Shown: positions 1-5,095 of the stretch, piece after piece
Numbering within the stretch: the first letter of the stretch is position 1
Layout: each line of letters starts with the position of its first letter
Assembly: GCA_023456995.1 (NCBI GenBank)
Contig: JAEWNU010000207.1
Location: 1-5,341 of the forward strand
Source: Bacillota bacterium
GTDB taxonomy: Bacteria; Bacillota; Clostridia; Oscillospirales; Ruminococcaceae
DNA: 5,341 bases
Reading direction: 5' to 3'
Position numbers and translations under genes: made by a program
Notes under the pieces: generated by a model
What the model was told of the DNA's origin: nothing
Database searches by the model: none
What the model saw: only the letters and a program-made list of their open reading frames with translations

Positions 1-979
1 CCTCATAGGTGTTATAGGTCTTCTTCTGGTTGGTAGGAATGATGCTATAAAGCTCATTGACATCAAGCAGGGGCTCACGGGGCTCATCAACACGGAAGTA
101 TTCCAAATTGTAAGCGGGTGCATACTCCATATACTTCTTGATGGCTTCGAGCACGCCCTGCTCCTCGGCATAAACTTCGCGGAAGAAGCCAGTCTGATTG
201 TAGTGAACGCCAACAGAGCCGGGAGGTGCAACCTCGGGACCGCTGTTTTCAGTCTGCTCAATCAAAGCCATGGCGCTCTCCTCATCGACATAACCCTTGG
301 GGTTCATGCCGCCGAGGATGCCTGCGCCGCCAACCGCCATGTTGGCGTTAGCATGGGCGATCAGGATGGTGGGGCTGATGGAGTGATAACCGCCGCCAGC
401 GGGATTGGTGCCGTAGATCGCGACGAGAACCGGAATACCCATCTGGGCCAGCTCAGCGTTGCGATAGAAGGGGGTGCCGCCACCGCGGCGATTGGGATAA
501 ACCTTCTCCTGCTCGTCAAGCTTAACGCCCGAGCAGTTGAGAACGTAAACCAGCGGAATGCGCAGGCGCTTTGCAGTGTCGGAAGCACGCAACAGGTTAT
601 CCGCCTGTCCAGGAATCCAAGCGCCGGCCAGCTTCTTGTTATCAGAGGCGACAATCACAGCCCACTTACCGCCAATGCGGCCAAGGCCCTTGATGATAGC
701 GGTGGAGCCACCATCATTGTCCCCCGGGTTATAAAGGGTGTTCAGGGGGCACCATGTACCCTGATCAATCAGCGAGTAGACACGCTGCATAGCGGTCATC
801 TGGCCAGATTTGTTGAGGCTTTCGGTGGAACGGCCATTGTCAAGAACAGCTTCAATCTTCTCAGCCATCTCCTGCTCTCTTGCCTTAATTTCCGCCTCAT
901 TTTCAGGGTTGAGGTTAACCAGCGGCTTTCCTATCACCGGCATATTTTGAAAATAACCGGGCATTGAATAGTTGCTCAT
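1..979 (-). CDS. gcdA: Glutaconyl-CoA decarboxylase, alpha (carboxyltransferase) subunit, 3' end cut by window edge
   Basis: Biotin-dependent carboxyltransferase that takes the carboxyl group of glutaconyl-CoA and passes it to the biotin carrier, leaving crotonyl-CoA; in the full complex decarboxylation is coupled to Na+ export by a membrane beta subunit not present here. I translated 326 residues from the ATG at 979-977. The N-terminus (MSNYSMPGYFQNMP) and the blocks at about 112-136 (SDNKKLAGAWIPGQ, LLRASDTAK), 147-175 (LNCSG, DEQEKVYPNRRGGGTPF) and 190-228 (GTNPAGGGYHSISP, VGGAGILGGMNPKG) follow the Acidaminococcus GcdA sequence closely as I remember it. The glycine-rich segments belong to the crotonase-like carboxyltransferase fold. 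Family members are near 587 aa, so roughly 260 residues lie beyond base 1. A GGGAG ribosome binding site at 987-991 sits 7 bases before the ATG. It is the fourth gene of the operon, 21 bases after the gctB stop. The alternative, a propionyl- or methylmalonyl-CoA carboxyltransferase, is unlikely given the GcdA-specific N-terminus and adjacent gctAB. Confidence 0.95.
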   Translation of the reverse strand, partial: MSNYSMPGYFQNMPVIGKPLVNLNPENEAEIKAREQEMAEKIEAVLDNGRSTESLNKSGQMTAMQRVYSLIDQGTWCPLNTLYNPGDNDGGSTAIIKGLGRIGGKWAVIVASDNKKLAGAWIPGQADNLLRASDTAKRLRIPLVYVLNCSGVKLDEQEKVYPNRRGGGTPFYRNAELAQMGIPVLVAIYGTNPAGGGYHSISPTILIAHANANMAVGGAGILGGMNPKGYVDEESAMALIEQTENSGPEVAPPGSVGVHYNQTGFFREVYAEEQGVLEAIKKYMEYAPAYNLEYFRVDEPREPLLDVNELYSIIPTNQKKTYNTYE

Positions 980-1000
980 ACTTTATCTCCCTTCCTATGA

Positions 1001-1795
1001 TTAGTCCTTGGGAACCTGGATAAACGCCTGACCCGGGTCAATCTCCTCACGAATCATACGGATAACTTCGGGATCCGGCGCCTCGAGTGCAACCGCACGC
1101 GACACGTCAATTTCAAATCCGGTGTTCTCAATAACATCCTCGGGGGAGGAGGTGGGATAGTAACCGGCAAGGTACATGCGCTTGGTCTTCTCGTCAAACT
1201 TCATAATGCCGCGATCGGTAACAACCATCTGCGGACCACGATTGGTGGGCAGGCCCATCTTAGCACGACCATCGGGGCCGTCAATGTAGCCGGGGCTGGT
1301 GATATAGTCGATCTTGTCCATGAAGCGGCGCTTCTCGTGCTGCATCATGATAACGGTGTTAGCAAAGGTAGCAATACCGTTTGCACCGCCCGAGCCGGTG
1401 AAGCGGGTCTTGGGGTGGTGGTAGTCGCCAATAGAGGTGGAGTTGACGTTACCATAGGGGTCAATCTGAGCGCCGCCGATGAAGGCGATAAGACGATCAT
1501 TGTCGTGCAGCCACTCGTTAGCTTCAAAACCAATGAAACGAACGTTGGGCCACTGCACAGCACAGTGTGCCATAAAGCGGTTGTCACCAACAGAACGAGG
1601 AACTTCGATAGGGGAGCAGTCCATAAGACCGCTCTCAACGATGAGCTGGCAACCCGGTGCGAACACCCGCTTTGCCAGGGATGCACCGATCAGCGGAAGA
1701 CCGGTGCCTACGATAACGATCTGGCCGTTCTCAATCACCTTTGCGATGGTAACAGCCTGCATTTCTTTATTTGTATACTTTGTGTAATCAGCCAT
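1001..1795 (-). CDS. gctB: Glutaconate CoA-transferase, beta subunit (GctB)
   Basis: Catalytic subunit of glutaconate CoA-transferase (class I, with GctA), which moves CoA from acetyl-CoA or glutaconyl-CoA to (R)-2-hydroxyglutarate in glutamate fermentation; cytoplasmic. The protein is 264 aa from the chosen start, against about 266 in Acidaminococcus. The active-site glutamate, which forms the glutamyl-CoA thioester, is visible in VESGLMDCSP and falls exactly at residue 54. Further family blocks are GTGLPLIGAS (30-39), FIGGAQIDPYGNVNSTSIGD and HHPKTRFTGSGGANGIAT. A GTG at 1804-1802 would add three residues, but its first base lies inside the Shine-Dalgarno AAGGAGGG (1804-1811). The ATG at 1795-1793, 9 bases past GGAGG, is therefore the start, and it also restores the known Glu54 numbering. 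The binding site overlaps the gctA stop codon, which points to translational coupling with gctA. Confidence 0.96.
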   Translation of the reverse strand: MADYTKYTNKEMQAVTIAKVIENGQIVIVGTGLPLIGASLAKRVFAPGCQLIVESGLMDCSPIEVPRSVGDNRFMAHCAVQWPNVRFIGFEANEWLHDNDRLIAFIGGAQIDPYGNVNSTSIGDYHHPKTRFTGSGGANGIATFANTVIMMQHEKRRFMDKIDYITSPGYIDGPDGRAKMGLPTNRGPQMVVTDRGIMKFDEKTKRMYLAGYYPTSSPEDVIENTGFEIDVSRAVALEAPDPEVIRMIREEIDPGQAFIQVPKD

Positions 1796-1809
1796 TGTGT
1801 GCACCCTCC

Positions 1810-2766
1810 TTACTTCTTTAACTCTTTAGTGGCGTAGCCATATCCGGGAACGTTATGCAAATTGACCAGACGGCTTGCACCGACAAGATCAAGATATTCC
1901 TCGTGATCCTTTACGCCGTAGACATACTTATCAAGGAATGCCTTGAAGTTTTCTTCGGTCTTGGAAGCTTCGCCGTATGCCTTGAGCATGGGGTTATCAT
2001 AGTCGTAGTAGTTATAGCACTGGGAAGGATGTGCACCATAAGGCGCATGCACAACAGCGGACACACAGAAGGGCGGAATGCTGTTCTTGGTAGGATCAAG
2101 ACGGATTTGCTCGTTGGAAACAAGCTCTTCGCAGGTAACGATGACATTCTTTGCAGCAACAGCAATGTCAACATCGTGGAACTCGTCGCCCTCAATGGAG
2201 CAGGTGCCGTCAGGAGAAGCCTTCTGAACGTGGATAATGGCGGTGTCAAGCTTCGGCACGGGCAGTGCAACAACCTTCTCACCGGGGTTAAAGGGGTTCT
2301 CTACATAAACAAACTTGTCTTTAGGAAGCTTCTCAATGCTCTCGCGAACTTCCTTGCTGATGCCCCACTTGTCGACGAGCGAAGAACCCATCATTAAACG
2401 AACAGGCAGGAAGGGCAGACCCAGTGAGGCGGCGTGCAACATCATCATAACGGCATCCTGAGAATAGTCCTCCATGATGAGCTTGCCTGTCTCATAAGCT
2501 TCACGATAACGGCGCGAAACGTTGGTGACGCCCGAATCGGCGGTGTAGCAGTTGATATAAGCCTTTACACGGCCTTCGCCGATCATCATATCCCAGTCAG
2601 CGCCGGCAGGGCCTGCATAAGAGATAAAATCGGTTAGTCCCTGACGAAGGATCTCACGAACTGCTGCATATGGCTTTCTGTTGGTAGTAAAGCCGCCAAA
2701 ACAGATATTATCTCCACTATGCACGTACTTAGAAATCGCCTCGGACAAAGTTAATACTTTTTCCAT
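1810..2766 (-). CDS. gctA: Glutaconate CoA-transferase, alpha subunit (GctA)
   Basis: Alpha subunit of glutaconate CoA-transferase, partner of the following gctB; the pair activates (R)-2-hydroxyglutarate to its CoA ester before dehydration to glutaconyl-CoA. It is 318 aa, against about 320 in Acidaminococcus. The class I CoA-transferase N-terminal block is clear: ISKYVHSGDNICFGGFTTNRKPYAAV at 11-36 holds the glycine-rich loop, followed by AGPAGADWDMMIG (51-63), GRVKAYINCYTADSGVTNVS (65-84), LPFLPVRLMMGS, KVVALPVPKLDTAIIH and the CoA-transferase signature QKASPDGT. Late blocks VVHAPYGAHPSQCYNYYDYDNP and LKDHEEYL-like VKDHEEYLDLVGASRLVN also match GctA rather than the acetoacetate-type enzymes. 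The ATG at 2766-2764 has GGAGG (2774-2778) 7 bases upstream. It is the second gene of the operon, 113 bases after gcdC, and its stop overlaps the gctB ribosome binding site. Confidence 0.96.
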   Translation of the reverse strand: MEKVLTLSEAISKYVHSGDNICFGGFTTNRKPYAAVREILRQGLTDFISYAGPAGADWDMMIGEGRVKAYINCYTADSGVTNVSRRYREAYETGKLIMEDYSQDAVMMMLHAASLGLPFLPVRLMMGSSLVDKWGISKEVRESIEKLPKDKFVYVENPFNPGEKVVALPVPKLDTAIIHVQKASPDGTCSIEGDEFHDVDIAVAAKNVIVTCEELVSNEQIRLDPTKNSIPPFCVSAVVHAPYGAHPSQCYNYYDYDNPMLKAYGEASKTEENFKAFLDKYVYGVKDHEEYLDLVGASRLVNLHNVPGYGYATKELKK

Positions 2767-2809
2767 AGTAAAACCTCCACTTTTACGTTTGTGTGTATAT
2801 TAGTACGCT

Positions 2810-2844
2810 ATCTGCATCCTTTCGCATTCGGGCGAAAGGCAGAT
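2810..2844 (-). other. Intercistronic hairpin between gcdC and gctA
   Basis: CCTTTCGC (2818-2825) pairs perfectly with GCGAAAGG (2832-2839) across a 6-base loop. The stem is extended by ATCTG (2810-2814) with CAGAT (2840-2844) after a 3-base bulge, for 13 pairs in all. In the minus-strand transcript no U-run follows, so this is not a simple intrinsic terminator. An mRNA-processing or stabilising element is an inference from its position. Confidence 0.55.
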
Positions 2845-2866
2845 CCGATTACTACAGACCAATCGG
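2845..2866 (-). other. Second small hairpin directly beside the intercistronic stem-loop
   Basis: CCGATT (2845-2850) and AATCGG (2861-2866) form a 6-bp inverted repeat with a 10-base loop, abutting the larger hairpin with no gap. In transcript order it comes first after the gcdC stop. It may stack coaxially with its neighbour. No known RNA family is recognised. Confidence 0.35.
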
Positions 2867-2879
2867 CATATCGCCGCTT

Positions 2880-3332
2880 TTAGCCTATTACAACCAGCAC
2901 ATCGCCGGGGGCAACGGCCGCACCCTGAGCAACCCGTACTTCTTTAACAGTACCATCGCAGGGAGCAAAAATCTCGTTCTCCATCTTCATTGCTTCAAGC
3001 ACAACAATGACTTGACCATTCTTGACCGAATCGCCGACATTAGCCAACAGCTTAAAGATGGTGCCGCTCATGGGCGCAGTAATGGTTCCGGCACCAGCGG
3101 GTACGGGCGCAGCGGGAGCAGCAGCCTTAACTGGAGCGGGGGCAGCTGCGGGAACAACAGGAGCAGGAGCGGGGGCAGCTGCAACAGGTGCGGGTGCAGA
3201 GTTAACCACGATCGGCGCACTGGCACCAATAGCACCGGTAGCAATTTCTTCACGGGTCAGCGGGCGAAATACGTCCGTTCTCTCAATCTCTACATCGTAG
3301 GTTCTTCCGTTGAGGGTAGCAGTATACTTCAT
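2880..3332 (-). CDS. gcdC: Biotin carrier subunit of glutaconyl-CoA decarboxylase (biotinyl domain with Ala/Pro linker)
   Basis: Carries the carboxyl group on biotin from the GcdA active site to the membrane decarboxylase subunit. The 150-aa protein has three parts: an N-terminal segment (1-45, MKYTATLNGRTYDVEIERTD) that resembles the start of sodium-pump biotin carriers; a flexible linker of almost only Ala, Pro and Val (about 46-80); and a biotinyl domain (82-150). The biotin-accepting lysine is K116 in EAMKMEN, 34 residues from the C-terminus as usual. The PMSGT motif at 87-91 opens the domain. Upstream ATGs in the same frame exist (3368 and 3338), but AAGGAG at 3340-3345 sits 7 bases before the ATG at 3332-3330 and only 1 base from the 3338 ATG, so 3332 is the start. 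It is the first gene of the operon. By sequence alone it could serve methylmalonyl-CoA or oxaloacetate decarboxylase; the assignment to glutaconyl-CoA rests on the adjoining gctAB-gcdA. Confidence 0.9.
   Translation of the reverse strand: MKYTATLNGRTYDVEIERTDVFRPLTREEIATGAIGASAPIVVNSAPAPVAAAPAPAPVVPAAAPAPVKAAAPAAPVPAGAGTITAPMSGTIFKLLANVGDSVKNGQVIVVLEAMKMENEIFAPCDGTVKEVRVAQGAAVAPGDVLVVIG
3093..3197 (-). repeat. Low-complexity Ala/Pro linker coding segment of gcdC
   Basis: Codons for residues about 46-80 of the biotin carrier are nearly all GCN, CCN and GTN, giving short imperfect repeats such as APAPV and AAPAPV. In this family the linker lets the biotinyl domain swing between carboxyltransferase and decarboxylase sites. 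Repeats of this kind are prone to length change between strains. Confidence 0.8.
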
Positions 3333-3437
3333 AACCATTCTCCTTACATCAAGTTTACGGATCTTCAAAATCCAAATTTAAACCTATAGATAGAGCCAAA
3401 GCGCAAAAACATCTAAAAGACGGTTGCCAAACCACAA

Positions 3438-3452
3438 GCCAAAGCTTTTGGC
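3438..3452 (-). other. Small hairpin GCCAAA/TTTGGC in the gcdC leader
   Basis: GCCAAA (3438-3443) and TTTGGC (3447-3452) form a 6-bp stem with a 3-base loop. Further GCCAAA copies at 3426-3431 and near 3395 could pair with the same TTTGGC arm, so more than one fold is possible. No U-run follows on the minus strand. Confidence 0.35.
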
Positions 3453-3466
3453 CCCCGAATTTTAAA

Positions 3467-3494
3467 ACTATAAGCAATCATTTGTGCCAGACAA
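3467..3494 (-). promoter_or_regulatory. Weak candidate proximal promoter for gcdC
   Basis: On the minus strand TTGTCT (3494-3489) and TATAGT (3472-3467) are separated by 16 bases, resembling a sigma-70 promoter that would start transcription about 128 bases before gcdC. It shares sequence with the tiny ORF, and the two readings compete. Confidence 0.25.
3468..3494 (-). CDS. Possible 8-residue leader peptide behind a perfect Shine-Dalgarno
   Basis: AAGGAGG at 3503-3509 is the best ribosome binding site in the intergenic region. Eight bases downstream a TTG (3494-3492) opens a frame of 8 codons (MSGTNDCL) closed by TAG at 3470-3468. No gene of normal size begins here. It could be a leader peptide upstream of gcdC, the surviving start of a deleted gene, or chance. 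Nothing in the peptide suggests a function, and its stop overlaps one of the candidate promoters. Confidence 0.2.
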   Translation of the reverse strand: MSGTNDCL

Positions 3495-3669
3495 AATAAT
3501 AACCTCCTTACGACAAGCTTTCTAAACCCTTTAAAGCCGGATATTTTTCCAAACATAAAAGGCCAAGCAGCTCCTGTAAGCAGGCTTAAAACGCGATGAA
3601 AGGGCACACACCAACATTCTACCGACAAAACCGCCGATAGAACCCGGAAAGCACCTTTTCTTTGCCTGC

Positions 3670-3686
3670 CCGCCGGTGACCGGCGG
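3670..3686. other. GC-rich perfect hairpin in the intergenic region
   Basis: CCGCCGG (3670-3676) and CCGGCGG (3680-3686) form a perfect 7-bp all-GC stem with a 3-base loop. Neither strand shows a T-run next to it, so it is not a canonical terminator. It lies about 50 bases downstream of the candidate minus-strand start point. Confidence 0.5.
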
Positions 3687-3735
3687 TATGCGCCGCAAAT
3701 GCTGCACAAACATTCTGCACCCATTTTGTCCTCTC

Positions 3736-3744
3736 AGTATATCA
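3736..3744 (-). promoter_or_regulatory. Candidate distal promoter of the gcdC-gctAB-gcdA operon (extended -10)
   Basis: Minus-strand TGATATACT combines a TG dinucleotide with the -10 hexamer TATACT (3741-3736). The -35 region (AATTAT, about 3764-3759) is poor, as tolerated by extended -10 promoters. Transcription would begin near 3729. A 10-bp palindrome overlaps the -35 position, which would suit a regulator site. Confidence 0.35.
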
Positions 3745-3757
3745 CACAATCAAGATA

Positions 3758-3767
3758 GATAATTATC
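3758..3767. promoter_or_regulatory. Perfect palindrome GATAATTATC at the -35 position of the distal operon promoter
   Basis: GATAATTATC is its own reverse complement and lies where the -35 element of the minus-strand promoter would be. AT-rich 10-mers of this sort arise by chance, so an operator role is only suggested by position. Confidence 0.2.
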
Positions 3768-3901
3768 GCTAATTGGTAAAAACTTTGCGGATCTTGTCTT
3801 TCGATCGTATTCGCCATTTTTACGTATGGTTTTTTTTGTTTTCATCGCATAAACCCGCTGTTCAAAGCCAGCAAACAATTTTTTCCTATCGCAACATTTT
3901 G

Positions 3902-3944
3902 GCATATTGCGCATTTTCTTTAAAATGTTTGCATATATTGCGCA
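3902..3944 (+). promoter_or_regulatory. Direct repeat pair, candidate AraC-type half-sites
   Basis: ATATTGCGCA occurs at 3904-3913 and again at 3935-3944, each preceded by GCAT or GCATAT. The repeats are 31 bases apart, close to three helical turns, so they face the same side of the DNA. The second copy sits in the spacer of the regulator's own promoter. Directly repeated, phased half-sites are typical targets of AraC-family proteins; binding by the neighbouring regulator is an inference. Confidence 0.45.
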
Positions 3945-3957
3945 GGCATGGTATAAT
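3929..3957 (+). promoter_or_regulatory. Promoter of the AraC-family regulator gene
   Basis: A perfect TATAAT (3952-3957) with an upstream TG (3949-3950) forms an extended -10 element, and TTGCAT (3929-3934) lies 17 bases upstream as a partial -35. Transcription would begin near 3964, giving a leader of about 30 bases. Confidence 0.7.
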
Positions 3958-3995
3958 TAATAAAATTCGTTTTCACGATGAAAGGACGGTGTGTC

Positions 3996-4811
3996 ATGAC
4001 TCCCGCAAAATACCAGATGCGCCTGAATTGGGACGATTCCTGGCACATGGATCGCCCTCATTTTCATGAGGATATTGAAATATTACTCTGCCTTTCAGAC
4101 GGGGGCGATTTCTTTATCGAAAACGAGCTTTACCCCATGCATTGGGGCGCTCTTTTTCTTATTGGGGAAGCCACGCTGCACAAGAGTACCGCAAGCGAAT
4201 CTTACAAACGCTATGTGCTGCACATATCATCGAGCACGCTTCAAGAACTCTCGATGCCCCAAAGCGATTTTTTGGCCTGCACTCGCGAGTCGGGACACTG
4301 CGTTTTGTTGGAAAAGGAAAAGACTGCCGAGCTGATAAAATTGTTTGAGCAGTTGGAAAAACCACGCGCTGACGTATTTGGCAATGATATGCAAAACATG
4401 ATTGTGCTGCTAAGCCTATTGCTCAAGGTTTTCTCCTCCTTTGAAACAACCGACCGCAGCAAGGTCGTTTTAAATCCCGACTTTGCCCGCATATCACCCA
4501 TATTGGATTTTATCCAGGATCATCTGTCCGAGCCGCTCACATTGGACATTATTGCGGCAAACTGTTTTATTAATAAATATCACCTGTGTCATTCCTTTAA
4601 AGCCGTCACCGGTTTTTCGGTCATGGAGTACATTATCCATTGTCGGGTGCTTAAAGCGCGTGAACTGCTTAGAAAAGGCATGCGCGTGCAAGAGGTAGGG
4701 GAAATGGTGGGTTTTCGCAACAACGAGCATTTTATCCGAACCTTTGGTGCGCTAACCGGCACCTCGCCTAAACGCTATGCGAAAGAATATCTCGCCGGGG
4801 ATAAATGTTAA
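3996..4811 (+). CDS. AraC/XylS-family transcriptional regulator
   Basis: A 271-aa DNA-binding regulator. The N-terminal third is a cupin-like sensor domain: HMDRPHFHEDIEILLCL carries the histidines common in these folds, followed by FFIENELYPMHWGALFLIG, the usual turn into the second strand set. The C-terminal hundred residues (about 165-265) form the two helix-turn-helix motifs: first LTLDIIAANCFINKYHLCHSFKAVTGFSVMEYI, then the RVLKARELLRKG linker helix, then VQEVGEMVGFRNNEHFIRTFGALTGTSPKRYAKEY, matching the AraC signature. An in-frame ATG at 3978 has no ribosome binding site; AAAGGA (3981-3986) lies 9 bases before the ATG at 3996, which is chosen. It is transcribed away from the glutaconate operon and is the natural candidate to control it, but its ligand cannot be read from the sequence. 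It ends just before a strong terminator, so it is probably monocistronic. Confidence 0.93.
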   Translation: MTPAKYQMRLNWDDSWHMDRPHFHEDIEILLCLSDGGDFFIENELYPMHWGALFLIGEATLHKSTASESYKRYVLHISSSTLQELSMPQSDFLACTRESGHCVLLEKEKTAELIKLFEQLEKPRADVFGNDMQNMIVLLSLLLKVFSSFETTDRSKVVLNPDFARISPILDFIQDHLSEPLTLDIIAANCFINKYHLCHSFKAVTGFSVMEYIIHCRVLKARELLRKGMRVQEVGEMVGFRNNEHFIRTFGALTGTSPKRYAKEYLAGDKC

Positions 4812-4818
4812 TACTTTT

Positions 4819-4901
4819 AAAACGCCGATATGCGCCGCGGCTGTCTGTTCTAATCTTCTAATGCACAGACAGCGTTTTTAGGTTGCATGTCGGCGTTTTT
4901 T
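4819..4901 (+). terminator. Nested double hairpin terminator after the regulator gene
   Basis: The inner stem pairs GCTGTCTGT (4840-4848) with ACAGACAGC (4865-4873), 9 perfect pairs, followed by TTTTT (4875-4879). The outer stem pairs AACGCCGATATGC (4821-4833) with GCATGTCGGCGTT (4885-4897), 13 pairs with one G-U, followed by a run of T to 4901. Each stem has its own T-run, so the second can act if the first fails. On the minus strand the outer stem is followed by TTTT, so it could also stop transcription from the right. Confidence 0.88.
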
Positions 4902-5095
4902 GGTGTACCCTTAAAGATATTCCTTTACCGGATGCGCGCTGTCCATGAAATTATTTAACAAGAGTTAGCAATTGTATATTGATGTCAGAATCATTTCAAC
5001 AGTTTTGAGCTCGTCTGCGCTTCGCCAGTATTAAGTAACTTACCGAGACCATCTTTAGTTCAGCGCTTAACATGACATAATATGGGGGCCTTATT
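4902..5095 (+). other. Noncoding spacer before the gamma-glutamyltransferase gene
   Basis: No open frame of note. It must contain the promoter of the next gene, because a strong terminator precedes it. The best match is TTGAGC (5005-5010) and TATTAA (5029-5034) with an 18-base spacer. An 11-base inverted repeat TAAGTAACTTA (5032-5042) overlaps that -10. TATATT at 4975-4980 is another -10 candidate without a good -35. Confidence 0.4.
5005..5034 (+). promoter_or_regulatory. Weak candidate promoter for the gamma-glutamyltransferase gene
   Basis: TTGAGC and TATTAA, 18 bases apart, are imperfect sigma-70 elements. The start point would be about 55 bases before the ATG. The later CATAAT (5076-5081) is too close to the start codon to leave a ribosome binding site. 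Confidence 0.3.

Larger units (their letters stand above)
3333..3735 (-). other. Noncoding stretch upstream of gcdC; candidate long structured mRNA leader
   Basis: No recognisable gene lies here on either strand. If transcription of the operon starts at the extended -10 site near 3740, the mRNA would carry a leader of nearly 400 bases. The stretch contains a GC-rich hairpin (3670-3686), a tiny ORF behind AAGGAGG (3468-3509), and three TTTGGC-type arms that can pair alternatively (about 3394-3452). I looked for T-box, cobalamin and glutamine-type riboswitch signatures by eye and did not find one. A 103-codon open frame (3413-3724) spans it but does not resemble a known protein. Confidence 0.4.

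Noticed and set aside
203..967. Plus-strand open frame of 254 codons opposite gcdA
   Set aside because: It is the antisense shadow of a clearly conserved coding sequence; its product resembles no family and has no ribosome binding site.
1796..1804. GTG start three codons upstream for gctB
   Set aside because: The GTG overlaps the Shine-Dalgarno sequence itself, leaving no spacer.
1337..1837. Plus-strand open frame opposite gctB
   Set aside because: Antisense shadow of gctB, which carries the active-site glutamate and full-length homology.
2793..3389. Plus-strand Gly/Ser/Asn-rich open frame of 198 codons over gcdC
   Set aside because: Its odd composition comes from reading the Ala/Pro linker codons of gcdC backwards.
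3413..3724. Minus-strand open frame of 103 codons with GAGAGG before its ATG, Cys-rich at the N-terminus
   Set aside because: No recognisable domain, Arg/Cys/Leu-rich mixed composition, and it runs through the GC-rich hairpin. If the distal promoter is real the transcript would start at or within its ribosome binding site. A conserved homolog in relatives would reverse this.
3828..3840. Run of T on the plus strand as a possible terminator
   Set aside because: No stable hairpin precedes it; the region is simply AT-rich upstream of a promoter.
3773..4069. Plus-strand open frame of 98 codons running into the regulator gene
   Set aside because: It crosses the regulator's promoter and overlaps its start in another frame, with no convincing ribosome binding site.
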